Of a DNA stretch of 64,000 nucleotides, positions 12,401-25,685 are shown one piece after another (within the stretch, counting starts at the first letter, position 1; every line of letters begins with the position of its first letter). Below the pieces are notes generated by a model. That model had not been told where the DNA came from. It saw only the letters and a program-made list of their open reading frames with translations, and ran no database searches. The stretch is from the NCBI GenBank assembly GCA_018873245.2, contig JAEMBT020000007.1, positions 930,001 to 994,000 of the forward strand, in the 5' to 3' direction. The translations under genes were made by a program, and so were the position numbers. Source of the stretch: Archegozetes longisetosus (taxonomy: Eukaryota; Arthropoda; Arachnida; Sarcoptiformes; Trhypochthoniidae).

Positions 12401-13714
12401 TTATTATCTACTTTTGATAATTGGAGACGAAAAATACATAAAATAGAAATAAAAAGTTAATAAAAAGCTTTCGAAAAACGTACTCCAGTCGTTTCGTCCG
12501 AAAAGATAGAGTCAGCTTTTTTCGGGTCAAAGTGTTTAATAATCATTTGTTTCAAGTGGTCCTCAACTAGAGATTGAACTTCAGATATCTTCAGATCTAA
12601 ATCAATCACCAAAAACAAGAAAATCAATTAAAAACTACGAATCAATACAAAATCAAACCGAAAATACCAGTCATTATCAACCATTCGGCCAAGAGATTAG
12701 CCGTTTGTGCGATTGCATGATAATTAGAAGATAAAAGTTCGACCACTTGCTCGGGGTTACCGCCCGCTTGAAAATAGCTATTAATTGATTCAGATTTGGG
12801 GTTAAAATTGAATTTATGCTTGATTTATTTTGCTGTAAGAATAGGCTAAGTGGATGCTATCATAGTATTCACTTAACCTATTCTTTAAGCCAATAATCAT
12901 TTTGTGGTCAATACCGGCCCAAAGAGGAGATAATTCCAGGTTCCATAATATAGTCTTCTGCGCTGAAGTTTTCCATACATTCCTCTAGTATTTGAGCTTT
13001 GTTTACTTCGATATCGGACTATTGGTTTTAATTAAAGAAAAGTTGATGTTTTTAGTTTAGTAATCTAAATCCTAGTCAACTGTTGAAAAATAACTAAAAT
13101 TCATTTTAAACTAAATTTAATTTTGTTAAAATATCAATCGGTCGACTGTTTTTCTTATCTTTTATTTAACTGAATATTTGTTAATTGAGAAAAAGATTAA
13201 TCAACAATTGAAAGGGAAGACAACCTTTTAAGCTGGTCATCAAATAAGCCATTGATGTAAACAGAAACAGTTTTAGTTATGAAGTGCAACACGTCTCTAA
13301 TTTGAACGAAAAATACGAAATGTCTTCAAATATAAAAAACTGTAAGGGTAAGAATAGACTTTGTGTCTGAACATGACATCTAAACTTATATTTTGTGTTT
13401 GTTCGTTTGCATCGATGGCTTATTTGTTGGCCAGTCTAAAGATTGTTTTCCCTTATTTATGATTGCAAACAAATATGGAATTAAATAGACAATTAAAAGA
13501 AAGCAACAATAAATGAATTTGATTTGTCAATTTTGAACTACCTAAAAACTTATTATTTAAGAATTAGTTTCTTTCCAAATAATATAATTTTTAGGTAAAA
13601 AAATTTTCAATCAAACTAAATAAGAAACAATACTTCATCGTCTGCAATATCATTAGAAATGATATCATTATCTTCCCACTGATTCTCGTCCTCGTAATCG
13701 GTATCAGAATCCAT
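9460..13714 (-). CDS. TH1: negative elongation factor subunit C/D (NELF-C/D, TH1)
   Basis: Ten minus-strand exons join in frame: 13714-13634, 13018-12915, 12777-12668, 12596-12484, 12247-12140, 12077-11925, 11519-11389, 11317-11197, 10736-10305, 9834-9460. All introns have GT/AG ends and compatible phases; the sum is 1728 nt, 575 aa, close to the roughly 590 aa of vertebrate NELF-D. Conserved TH1 blocks appear in order: [129 protein letters not shown]. The N-terminus is acidic ([17 protein letters not shown]). NELF binds paused RNA polymerase II with DSIF in the nucleus. The C-terminus stops after VSQFISK, slightly earlier than in vertebrates. The start at 13714 is the only Met before the acidic exon. 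The assignment is secure. Confidence 0.95.
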
Positions 13715-15402
13715 GTCTAAATGATTAAATATTAAATTGAATTGTAACTGACTTAACACTCTGACACTGTATTTTGGTAGTAGCTTTAATGCTATTGGTT
13801 ACTCAAATGAGCGCTTTATTTCAATACGCACTCACTTCAGTGAAAACGTTGCTTTCGTACTTTCAGTATGTTTTCTCAGAATGGATTGCGTTATTCGGAT
13901 GAGTCTTTACTGCATCTGCGCATATGTCTATTATGTCTATCTAGGCTACGATTTTGCGTGCAGTTTCTAATTACAAGCAAACTTCGGTATAGTTACGTAC
14001 TGATTAATCAATTAATTAGTCGTAATTAAAGCTAAGAAAAGTTATTGAAAATATTTAAGTTGTACAGGTTTTCACTTCATTAGTTTATAAGTTATTTAAC
14101 TTGTTTTGACTCACTTATTAATGAAGTACCTATTTAATAAGTATTTTGTTAGAAAAAAAATTATAATCAAGTAGCGTAAGACGTATACAAATGAGTCATT
14201 AGGTACAAAAATACGTTTTAAGCTTAAATATTGACGCAGATTATGAGTAAAGTGAGATTTGAAGGAAATTTTTCCACTAATGAAAGCACTCTCATAATGC
14301 GTTAAAATTTCCAAAATTATCTCAAGTTTTACTCAAATACTGAGAAAATTTCCTTAAAGTTCCTATTTTTAAAAATTTCAAAGCTTTAAATAATTGTTAT
14401 TTTGTGACCCATTTATATAATTAGTTAATATAATTTTTGAATAACTGGTTGATTATTGACTAAAATTGAAAAATTGTTCTTAAACCATAATGAACGGTAT
14501 CTGAAAAGTGATTTGGTAAGTTTTCTATAAGTTTGTAAATAAACAAGTTATTTGAAGCATGTTTAACAGTTTTAACTCTTACTAAATGCGGCCCATAAAA
14601 AATAAATGATGTTACTATAAAATAAGTGTAAGAATATACCTGTACTTCATTATCTAATCTTACCTATACTTGTTTTTAATCAAAAGATAAACAAATATTT
14701 AAACACCCATTCACATATAAGTATTAATAGTTTGCATCAAAACTAGTAATTGCAATCAAATATAGAACTTAACGACATTTTTTTCTCCAAATTCAAATTT
14801 CTATTGAAGCAGTTATTAATAAATTTGAAAAGTTAGCTCAAAAGTTTATTGAAATTTGGTTATTCACCTCACATTAAATGACATGTAATCAAGATTTAAT
14901 TTGAATATTTGAACAAAATAATCTCTAATAAACAAAAAATATCTCGCAAGTCACGAGCCCTTGGTTAATTGTCAAAATTTAAGTTTTTCTATCATATGAA
15001 TATTTTGTTATCTAAATTACATCATTTTACAAACTGTTTTTTCTATAAATTACAGAGTAATTAAGAGTATCTCATTAGATATTTGATTTTATTGAAGTGA
15101 AAATATTTTTGAAGATTAAGTGAAGGTTTTTCGAAGTCAACTTTTTTAAGCTTTAAAGGCTATAATCTCAGTAATTATGTTTTCTTAATTCTTAATTTAC
15201 CATTAGAGTTTTAGGAAAATTCATTTTCGATAAAGTTTTTCTAATTTTTAATTTTTTAAAAAGTTTTGAAATATTTATAGTGCTTAAATTAAATTTTCGT
15301 ATACTTGACAAACTTTTTCTATATTTCAGAAATAAACGAAAGCAATTCCTTTAACAAAACCAAAAAATAATTGGAAAATTAACTGATATTACACATTGTA
15401 TA
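13715..15402. other. divergent intergenic region between NELF-C/D and IAP
   Basis: About 1.7 kb separates the start codons of two genes transcribed away from each other, so both promoters must lie here. No clear TATA box is visible for either. A good acceptor (tttctatatttcag, ending at 15329) 74 nt before the IAP start suggests a 5'-UTR intron for that gene. No ORF of interest. Confidence 0.5.
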
Positions 15403-18400
15403 ATGCCTTTTGAAGAATCTCATAGTGAAGACACACCTCTAGTCCAATCACCACAATCCAATGATCAACCTTTTAGTAGGCATCTATTGTGCCTATCACC
15501 GGATCCTTCACCCTCTATTTCGCCAATTGATTCAAACAGTAGTAGTTCATCATTAAGTACTTCCCCATCGACGACAACTTCATATACAGATCAACAGATC
15601 AGTGAAAATAGCTATCAATTCGAAGATCTTTACAGAAATAGGAGAACGAGTGACTTAAATACGAGTAATCTATATCAATTAATGAAAAGTGAAACAAATC
15701 GATTGCGTTCTTATTATATACGAGATAATTCGCGATGGAATTTACCATTTATTAGACCCGAAGACTTAGCCAAAGCAGGGCTTTTCTTCTTGAATGACGA
15801 TCGAGTTCAGTGTGCGTTCTGTAAAGGAGTTATCGGTAATTGGTCTCCAGGTATCAAATCTTTATTCGATCAATGCTTATCGTAGACATGTTTTTATCGA
15901 AGCTGTATATATTTTGTGAGCTATTGATTAATCTGCAGAATAGTAACCATTCTATCGTGTGCTTAAAGACTTATAAAAGTTTATTAACCTACTGTACTAT
16001 TAGTCGATAGACCTAATCATCAAAACTATTACTTATTTTTTATTTTTTTACGTAGGTTTTAGTAGATTATAATCTTTATATTTTTTGTGATATATCAGAA
16101 ACTATTTTCTTGTTGACTAACTCAAATTAGATTTTGAAGATGTCTAAGAAAATGTTAAATTAGAAATTTTCTTGAAATAGCATAAGTTTTATGTTTGTGT
16201 CAGTCAAATTTTTGAACTTGCGAACCGCATTATATATTGAACAATATAGAAATGTTATTTGAAAGAAGCTTTTACTCGTGATCTATAGCTTTGAAAACCA
16301 CACATATATTTACTGCTAATGTATTTTTAATTCTATGAAGCAATAACTCTCTTAACAATTAGTCTAAATTCTAAAATCTTTTTCGTTCAATGATAAGGTG
16401 ATCGACCACTTGAGGAGCACGCCAGACATTTTCCTTTTTGTCCATTCATTATGGAAGAAGACGTTGGGAATATACCGATCGGTAGCGATCCTCTTAGGAG
16501 TCCATTACCTGTTTTAGGACACGATGTTTGTGGTAATAGAGATCCGTTTGAAGAAACTGTTAATCAATTAGTAAATACTAATGCAAGACAAAATCCGCAA
16601 CCGATTGATATGGAATCGTTTGGTATTCAACCATATTCTGGTCCAAGCGATCCAGATATGGGTCCGATAGAAGCCAGAAAGAAGTCATACGAGGATAAGG
16701 GTTGGGATAATAGCGTGCCGGTCAGTGTGGATAAATTAGCTGAAGCAGGATTTTACTATATCGGTATTTATTTTAATTTCTATTCTGAATATTGGAAAAT
16801 TTTCAAATTTTAGAAACTAATAATTCGCAAAATTTTTGCTAATCACTATTCGATTCATTTGTTTCGCTTCCAATGACCGATAAGTGAATTTCAAATTTGT
16901 TTATAAACTAATATTTCGCAAACTTACTTTTACAATTATTATCAGTTAATAATCTTTGCATTCATTGAACTGATATAAATCTGATTTTAATCAGTTCAGT
17001 CAACTTTATTTATGTAAATAATATGCTAAATAAGAAATATAGACAATCAATAAATTGATTGATCATCGAAGTGAATAACCGGAAAATTCCCAAACAATTG
17101 GATATGAAAAACTGATAATTAATGAAGTTTGAATTTTAAGCTCATAGCAACCAATGTTCTATGATTACATGACATAGAGTTGAGTGTTTCGATCTATAAT
17201 CAGATAGAAATGAGATTCCAAACTGTATTTGAAATGCTTTTAACCTTTGATTGAGTTGTTACTCATATTTTGATAGTAATCCACGAACTGGCTATTAAAA
17301 TTGTTGACTTAGAGTTCTACGAATTGATTTGTTCCATGAGCATAGATAAAAATTTAGCAAATAAAGAAATTAAGCCCAAAACTAATCAATACTTTACCTC
17401 GAACTGCACTTTTGATAATTGAACTCCTAGGGTCACGTTCTTGAATGATTGCAATAGTAGTTCGCAGACCATTCAGTCGTAGTGTAGACTTTTGCAATGA
17501 TGCTATTTTCACAAAGTTTCCAGAGTGCAGTCCTCATTTCTTAAGAAACTTTCTTAAGTCTGAATGAATGAACTGAGTAACTAGATGGCAACACAAAACT
17601 TAAATACTTATTAAGAAGTAAATCTAAACACTGTAACTTTTAATCACCGTTTGTATCTCAAAATAACTATTTAAAGATTGTATTTTTTCTTATAGGATAT
17701 AAAGATGCCGTTAAGTGTTTTCACTGTAACGGAGGTCTAACAGATTGGATCGAAGGTGATGACCCGTGGGTCGAACACGCGAAGAAGTTTCCGAAATGTC
17801 ATTTCCTGAAATTGAATAAAAGTCAATCATTTATAGACAAATGTGTAGAGCTTGAACAAAACGGAATACAATCTAATGATGAGGACATTAATAGCAGTGA
17901 TAATGAGATAACTATCTGTAAATTAGTTGACCAATGGATGAAGTCTTCAATTGTACAGCAATTGATTTCTATGAATGAGTTTCCTATAGATTTGATTAAA
18001 GCTACACTTAATAGGCGCTATTATAATTGCAGAAAGCCTTTTGAATCATTCGCTGACTTATATGAAGCACTCAGAGAATCGGATCATAATTATGGCAATC
18101 GAGTGCATATGAAGTAAGTTATCGAAAGTTTTTCTTGAATCTCGATCAAAATTATTTAGTTCTTTAGCATAAATAGCACTTAAGATACCTAAAATACTCA
18201 GAAAATAGTTTTCTAATTCTCATTTTGAATTCAATTTTTCACAAGTATATACTCCTATATTCTAGAACAAAATCTGAAGAAACAATAAGTTATCTTCGAA
18301 AATAGCTTTTTTAGGAAAAATTTATAAGAAATTCTACTTGAGACAACTTTTCGAAATTTTGATTTTTTCCCTTAGTTCTAGCTAAGTGACTTTTTAAAAT

Positions 18401-19018
18401 TTTTTCTAGGCTTGAATAAAAAAATTAAGTTTTTTTATAAGATTTATTTGTGAGACTGAAAAACTTTTTTCGTACTTTTCTTGGCTTAAGCTTTTAATTG
18501 AAAGAAACTGATCTTGAAAAATAGGGATCTTTTAATGAAAATTTCTAATTGAAGCAGAGAAAATTGTTGGATAAGTTGTATATTTTAGAACAGTAACTTA
18601 AGGCTCATTCGAAAATTGGTAACCAATTAATGACAATTTTCAGTATAATAAGTGCTATAATTATGTCGAACAAATTTCAATTTTTCTTCAGGTCTTAATT
18701 GAATTTTTCTTAACTTGCAGTCAAATGTCTTTATCTGAACCACAATCAGGACAGAATAATGCAACTAATAGTATGTCATGTTCAACACGACATTCAATGC
18801 CGAAATTAACAGATATTTGTAATGAAGTGATTAATAGACAACCGGATGAGTCAAATGAAAATCGATTATTGTGTAAAATATGTTTATATAATGAGATCGG
18901 GGTTGTATTCCTTCCATGTGGACATCAATTGGCGTGTAGTGAATGTGCACAAAGACTAACCAATTGTCCGATTTGCCGGCAACTTATTAGAGGATATGTC
19001 AGAACTTTTTTCTCATAG
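15403..19018 (+). CDS. inhibitor of apoptosis protein (BIR-BIR-UBA-RING, cIAP-like)
   Basis: Four exons join in frame: 15403-15850, 16398-16763, 17696-18113, 18721-19018 (1530 nt, 509 aa). Residues 1-97 are Ser/Thr/Pro-rich and probably disordered. BIR1 spans about 98-168 with zinc ligands C137, C140, H157, C164; BIR2 about 240-310 with C279, C282, H299, C306; both show the exact CxxC-x16-H-x6-C spacing. Residues about 345-400 (VQQLISMNEFPIDLIKATL) match the UBA domain of cIAPs. The C-terminal RING has C462, C465, C477, H479, C483, C486, C493, C496. Known members ubiquitinate caspases and signalling proteins in the cytosol. BIR2 has Lys (K302) where caspase- and antagonist-binding BIRs usually have Trp, so peptide binding may differ. 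Both BIR domains are split by introns. Confidence 0.95.
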
Positions 19019-20751
19019 AAAGAACAAAACTTATTTTTCATTCAATTGTTAAAGCACTCAAAATAACTTTTAGTAAAACATTTTTAAATATTAAAGGACA
19101 CAAAGCTCTTAATTCGCTGATATTTATGGTTACTTTATATATCATTATTTGTTTTACTCCAAACTAAAATTTTAATATATATTATAATTGTACTCAGTTT
19201 CAAACTTAGCGTATCTTTAGATAAATGCATGCTTAGCCTGGTTATAATAAAAATTAATGTGTTTTACCACACTTTGACGTTTTGCAAAATAAGAATCAAT
19301 ATATATTTTTGTATATTTGATCAGATTTAATATGAATGAATAATAAATTCAGATTTATAAGCTTAATATTCTGTGCCATCCAATGATCTGACTTTATACA
19401 TCTGATTGATTGAAGAATCTTCTTAAATTAAAAATTACAGTTTCTGATTGTCAGTCAAAATTAAGTGTTGAGAATATTGCCAATCTGCTTTTTAAAATGC
19501 TTTTCTGAAACTAATACTTGGTATATGAATATTAAATATAGCTTTCAAGGTACTAGATATCTAATATTGAGCAATAATTTTCATAGAATCTTATGAGAAT
19601 ATTTGAATAATAAATGAAAAAATGGTTTAGAAGAAGTCGAAAATTATATGAGGTAAAAAGGCATTCGGATCTTAACACGAGACAACAAAGAGTTCCGGAG
19701 TGGAACGGACGTCCTTGGAATCAAGCGAATTCTCGAAAATGTGATGCTTGGCTTCTTGCTTTTTTATAACTAAAAATATCTCAAAAATAATTCTTTAGTT
19801 CCATCTTTGATTTTTTTATTTCCCCGGTATAAGTAGTGGAATTTGAAACGTGATCGTTCTGTCTAACGGTACTTTGTTGAACAAAGTTTGTTCAATCATT
19901 GTAGTATCAACAGGTGTTTAGTATCAGCTCCTCCTATTTTCTTACAAAGTTATTGAATAAAAGGCTTATGATAAGACATTAAAAATAGGTTAGCAATACA
20001 ATTCATCTTCAAGTATCTTGTATATTAAATTATAAAAATAAACCAACTCAAGTTCCTACAATAAATGAACAAAAAGTGAACAAAAATGTTATTAAATGAC
20101 ACCAAAAGTACCCTTAAAAATTGTTTTCATTAATTTTTTAAAACCTACATTTAGGTATTTGTACTTTTGAGGAAAATTTTAATTACATTACTCTATATTT
20201 AATTATGTATTATAATCATTTGTATATTCTATAGATAATTTACTATAATTTTTTTATAGTATTAGCAAATAAATAATAGATTTTACTGTGAAGTAATTGT
20301 ATGAAATTAATTAAAAATATAAAAAAGATAGAAAATATAAATTGATTTGTTTTTTGTGCTATAAAATACTCGCTACATATTTATGCGCTTATAAATTCTA
20401 TAAAGTAAACCAATCAAATATTATAAGACAAAGTAGAGGAAGGTTAGCCCATAAACCTTGTATACCTTGGACTATATAGGTAAACAGAGAAGTGTAAAAA
20501 TATTGATAGATTATTATGTTATATAGCTTGAAAAGATTTAGGATTTTTACTCATTTAGACTTATATTCATTCTAATTAATGGTTTGAGAAAAAAGATGCA
20601 TCTAATATTATTGGTTCATTCCTTATTTTTTCAGATCTAATATACAGTCATCAATACTATATATTTTTCTCAAGATAGCTTAAAGATAATTATATTGATC
20701 TTTATTATTTCGATGACTATCTTTGTTATATTTGAAACTACAATTATTAGG
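19019..20751. other. intergenic, no gene seen
   Basis: Downstream of the IAP gene. An AATAAA-like ATAATAAAAA lies near 19245. The rest is AT-rich with no ORF of interest. A slightly GC-richer patch at about 19650-19760 has no recognisable identity. Confidence 0.5.
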
Positions 20752-21261
20752 TGGAATGAGTGAAAATTGCAATTTCATATCTTCAAAAGTATATTTAATG
20801 GCAAAACAATAATTACATATCTAATAAATATACTCGCCTCCCCTCTGGTTGACAAAGGCCCAGCGAGGTCAGAGGTTGCATTTACCAGTGGCGATATTGT
20901 TTAGACTGACTTCCCTCTTATAACTTTTTCGTACGCTGTATGACAGTTAAACCTCATTTTCATAACTTGAAGTTTTTCGTCTCTTTATTCTTGCAAATTG
21001 TTTATATCGCAAGTCAAAGCAAAACAAGTTAAATAGAAACTTTAAAAATTTGCAAATTCATATTAGTTTGATGCTATTTTCGAACAAGTTATAAGAAACA
21101 AATCCATTCCCAAAATAGTGCCACTGGTAAGTGTAACCTCTGACCTCTCTGGATCTTTGTCAACCAGACAGGAGGCGAGTATATTCATTAGATATGTAAT
21201 TATTATTTTGCCATTAAGCATACTTTTGAAGATATGTAATTGCAACTTTCACTCATTCCAT
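20752..21261. repeat. long inverted repeat (foldback element), arms about 170 bp
   Basis: The left arm (about 20752-20930, starting TGGAATGAGTGAAAATTGCA) is the inverse complement of the right arm (about 21080-21261) at roughly 85-90 percent identity. The shared core includes TATACTCGCCTCC, CTGGTTGACAAAG and GAGGTCAGAGGTT. The loop is about 150 bp. No ORF belongs to it. A transcript across this region would fold into a long hairpin. Confidence 0.8.
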
Positions 21262-22257
21262 CTAATATAATTTAACAGATGTTCATTATGAGCTATTAGT
21301 CTATTATAACTAAACTATAAAATTATGCTAATTTCAAACAAATCTGTCATCTTCAACATTAATGTTTAGAATTAGTCCAAGAATGAAGACTCAAAAAATG
21401 AGATTTTTAGAGGATAAAGTTGAACAAGTTTAAAAACGATTTTTCGCTACTATTATAACTTACCTAATTGCATAATTATCAAGCACTTGCTGTGCGATAA
21501 CGCACAATTCTACGAGTACATTCATTGAAGAGAGATAATCTTACTAGTTAGACAAATAAAGCAATCTGTATATTTCATAAAGATCTTCTATTAATACAAA
21601 TCGTAGGTTTTACTAAATTTTCTTAAGAAATTTTTCTGCATAGTTCGGAGTGAACTTCAATTTTTACTGATCTTTTGGTTAAATTGTTGGTGAGAAAAAA
21701 TTGAAATTTACGAATATGTATTGAGGAAACCAAGTATTTTACTGAGATCTCATTAAAACTTGCACTTCTAGACGTGTAGGAGTAATGAAAACTCAAACCT
21801 GCTGTCATAACCTTCACGTTTATTATTATGGTTCTACCAAAGATGATTCATATAAGGAAATGCATGTTAATCGCAAAATCAAAATATGAAACTTAATATT
21901 TTTCATTCGATTTGTAGTCATAGAAACCATTTCAATGAAAAATTCGATAACAAATTCTGTTAACGAGTCTTGTTTTGTATTTCAAGGACTTATCAGAAAA
22001 AAATATTTTCATTAAATATCGAAATACAACTGTTATTATTGTAATGTACTGAATAATATAAATATTATGTGTTTATTCAGATGCTATTTATTAGAGCGTT
22101 AATACTTTTGCACAATTTGTCAAAAGTTTTATTTTTGAGTACAAATGATTGAATAAAATTATTCATTCATATTATAAAAACATAACTTTTAAGTCAATTA
22201 TTCTGATGGTTAGTATTTTATCAAGTAAATAATTTTGAAATAATTGCCTAAGTGAGG
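21262..22257. other. intergenic, no gene seen
   Basis: AT-rich DNA upstream of the first membrane-protein gene. The open frame 21623-21817 (minus) has no similarity I recognise. Confidence 0.5.
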
Positions 22258-22773
22258 ATGGTGAAATTTTCTAGTTTGCATCTTTTCAAAGTCATCCTAT
22301 TCTTCAGTGTAATTGATAGTGTGGTCAATTATCAAGAACTATTTAATAGTCAAATACCTGTTAGATTAGGGAATGATTGCGATTTACGGGTTAATAATGA
22401 TCATGAGTTCCAATCATGTCGTGGTCGAGCATTCGAGGACTGGTCTACTTACGACAGAACACGGCGAATAAAATACGGCTGTTGCTTTAATTGGGATATT
22501 ATTGACTGCCAGGAAAAGTCAATCAAAAATCTTTGCGATAGGACACAGTATGAGGACGAGTTCAAGGATTTTCTGACTAAAAAATCTGAATGGATTTTTC
22601 AGTACGAAAAACATCAATGCGCTGATTACCCGTACGGTTCGGCCTCGTGTCGGTTTCCCGTTTGGGCTATTATTCTGGTTGTTTTTGGGTGTCTTCTAGT
22701 AATCGCTGCCTTCGCTGGTATTTGCATTTGTGTTAGAAAAAGGACCAGAAAAAACATAGATAGATATCGATAA
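22258..22773 (+). CDS. eight-cysteine single-pass membrane protein, copy A
   Basis: An intronless 171-aa protein. The start is the ATG at 22258; no in-frame ATG lies further upstream. Residues 1-22 are a hydrophobic signal peptide. The ectodomain (about 25-133) has eight Cys at 41, 54, 75, 76, 84, 93, 121 and 131, spaced C-x12-C-x20-CC-x7-C-x8-C-x27-C-x9-C, with the motifs CCFNWDIIDC and CADYPYGSASC. Residues about 134-158 form a transmembrane helix (VWAIILVVFGCLLVIAAFAG), followed by a short basic tail (RKRTRKNIDRYR). Two more copies with the same plan lie at 28.2 and 29.6 kb. The topology suggests a type I surface protein with a disulfide-bonded outer domain. I do not recognise the family and assign no function. 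Confidence 0.8.
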   Translation: MVKFSSLHLFKVILFFSVIDSVVNYQELFNSQIPVRLGNDCDLRVNNDHEFQSCRGRAFEDWSTYDRTRRIKYGCCFNWDIIDCQEKSIKNLCDRTQYEDEFKDFLTKKSEWIFQYEKHQCADYPYGSASCRFPVWAIILVVFGCLLVIAAFAGICICVRKRTRKNIDRYR

Positions 22774-24278
22774 ACATATGATTCTATTTACTATTGTTTA
22801 TAATTATATTTAAAATTCACTGTCATTGAAATAATGTCATGAAATCTATTTTATTTACGTTAGTATTTATAAATGAATATCTTATTGACGAAGTACAAAA
22901 TTTTATCTTTTTATGATCCTTTAGAAGCGATTGTAGAATAGCGTTCAAGTTTCACTATCAAACTGTAAATTGACTAAATAGACAAAAAATAATGTTATTA
23001 AAAATTTACGAAGAAAGCTCTCACTTAATTAACAAATCGTAGATTTTTCACACATCTTACTAACAAAGAAGTTGTTACGAGTTTACTTGTGTCGATTCGA
23101 CGAATTTAGAATATTATTGCTAGTGCAGTAAAAGTTTATCTCAAAAGATTAATGGTATGGTTAAATGATATAATATTATTTTACAGAATTTATCTTAAGA
23201 AAAGATCCAATTTTTGAGATTTAAACACCTAGTAATTTAGATATCAAATTCAGGAGTGTTGAATTTAATACCAACCAGAGGACTATGGCATGGTTCTAAT
23301 TTTTCACGTATTATGTAGTTGATACTTGAGAAATAAGGTGAAGTTTATTGTCCATTTTATGATATTATGCGTAAATAGAATATTTTCTCATTTAATAAAT
23401 TTATTGAGCTGAACTTGCTGTAGCAGTTGATTGGGACATACCTGAATACCACAATTTGACTACTTATCATTGGCTCATAATTGAGCTTTGAACAACAGAT
23501 ATCCTCCAGCAGAGACTTTGGTAATGGGTTATAGTCGTTGAGAGCCAAATGGTAAGATCTAACTATAATGATTTAGAAAGTAAGCTTGAAACAGATAAGT
23601 GTTTTCATACTCGTGATAGGTGAGATCTCTATAGGTCATGGAGAATAGGGTTGTGATCTAAAACAGTACTTTTCATTTACCTTTTTAAAAATTCAACAAT
23701 GAACTAAATCAGAAGAGGTAAGAGAAAATTTTGAGATTCTTGCATCCTATCACCTTGTACAGTGTTTGTACAGTACGAAAAAATTTTGATCACTTTTGTA
23801 AGTTTCTATTGCAGCTATTAATACTTGAAAAATATCCAACTAGATATCCAAGTAGATTGTTCTTTAATTTTAAAAAAGACAAAATATATACTTATGAGAT
23901 TCGAAATTTATTGCATCTTTTAAAAAGTGAAAAATTTTCATCCAATCGGTTAATAGAACAAAAACAAGTCAACTATAAGCTAGTAAATAGCTGTTTTACA
24001 GTCCGTAAGATCTTTATAATCACTTTTTGCTTTTCTTTCAATGCTCAACTTAAATTCAAGTCTAGTTATAGCATACTGGATGAAATTTGATATTTCATTC
24101 AATAATGAATATTACGTGTTTGTATTAAGAATTTGTTCCAAAACACTTTATTTTACAGTAATGATAGAACCGAAATTTATTGTTAGGAAAAATATTCTAT
24201 GCTCAAATTCAATACTTAGAAATTATTGATTATTCTCAATTTATTGAGCTATCTTCTGATTTCTTTTAAGAAATTAAG
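22774..24278. other. intergenic, no convincing gene
   Basis: Open frames of 119 codons (23731-24090) and 62 codons (24041-24229) overlap each other in different frames. They start at non-ATG codons or lack recognisable motifs, so I treat them as chance. Confidence 0.45.
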
Positions 24279-24494
24279 AGTGGCTGTGATTGCGGCCAAG
24301 TTTTAGTTTGTTACTTACTACAAAGTAAGTATACAAGAGCGACAACAATAGGGTCCTTATTTGATTCAGTAACAATTAAATGTATCGATAAAGATTCAAA
24401 AATTAGTATTTATAAAATTGGTACTCAATGCCTAAAACTTATTGACTTCGTTAAAGAAGTGTGGTATATTTTCAGAAATGGACTGGTGCAGTGA
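24279..24494 (+). pseudogene. orphan exon related to group III phospholipase A2
   Basis: After an acceptor-like AAG, a frame reads SGCDC, then TIGSLFDSV and KCIDKDSKI, ending at TGA 24492. It aligns with the second exon of the phospholipase A2 gene 2.2 kb downstream (SDCDCDDAF, IIGSIYCVA, QCVYKDL), including the CDC motif, but the downstream Asp-Asp-Ala-Phe is lost. No matching first exon with the catalytic His-Asp is visible upstream. This looks like the remnant of a tandem duplicate. Confidence 0.5.
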
Positions 24495-25685
24495 TTGGTG
24501 CAGTTCACATTAATGTTTCCTTTAGAGAACTCCTACCAAACTGAAAATTGCATGAAAAGAACCTAGTAAATTGATTAGAAGGTTCAGGACTTTAGAATTG
24601 CAGGTTATCGTTGGCTTATATTTATTCAGTTTGTCAAACAGATTTCTACTATTTTTTCTAAGTCTCAAAGTGAATTTTTTCAATAAAATTTGTTTGTTCA
24701 TGTTCTTTTAAGCAAATATAGTTTTATTATAAGCTTGCATAAAATTTTCGATTTGAAAGTCCTAATTGAAGTCGGAGGCCTTTTTAGCTAACAAATGAAT
24801 CGATTATTATAAGTATAAGGATAAATTAAATTTTACAATCTCAAATTTTATATGAACAGTTTTGTATTAATTTGTGTAAATCTCACTTGAAAAATATTCT
24901 ATCAAACAGAGAATACAGAACATCTAACTGTATTTAACAGATAAAACTCATTATCAACACATTTTCTTGAGTTCAAATTCTGCTTCATAGATTAAATTTC
25001 ATATTTAATATCATATTATAACGAGAATGTTAGTTTTATGTGGTAAAACATATGTTTTTTACTTATTTATGTTATACTTATGTTTTGTAATCAGCTTATT
25101 TGTCAAAAAGTTATTAATCCTTTGAAAATCTTTATTACTCTTCTCTAGAGTTCAGGCTATGATTGAGTGGAATTTTCCATCTTTTTATTTTACAATTGAC
25201 CTGCGACTATGTTCTGGAAATTTTGTAAAAATAGCATTATTGCAAAAGTCTATAATACAAATTAACGGTTTGAGATTTACAATTTGCAATCATTCCGGAA
25301 TGTTACATCTATATTTTTAAGTTTTAATATTAAAATTTTAATTTTGATATGAACTTCTCACAAATAAGCACACAACTTTAGTTAGTGTTAGACCGACAAC
25401 TAATATTCGAATAACTAACTAAAAATATTCTTTTTATTAGTATAATAATTCACTTTCACTTATTTGCATACTATTCTGGTAATATTAGCCGTTTATATTA
25501 TGTTAAATAGAGTAGTATATGATTTGTTCACATCGTCTATTCAGGTTTTACTTCACGTGCTTATGTATCATAAGACTTATAGTATTTCACTTGATTCTAA
25601 GATTCATTACCTTCAAAGATATTGTTAAGAGTAATTATATAACAAAGAAGTACATGCGATTGCTTAAAATAATAAAAATTAAAAT

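Noticed and set aside
23731-24229. Frames of 119 and 62 codons, considered as a missing first exon of the orphan phospholipase
   Set aside because: No Ca2+ loop, no CCRxHD motif and no signal peptide; composition is that of AT-rich noncoding DNA.
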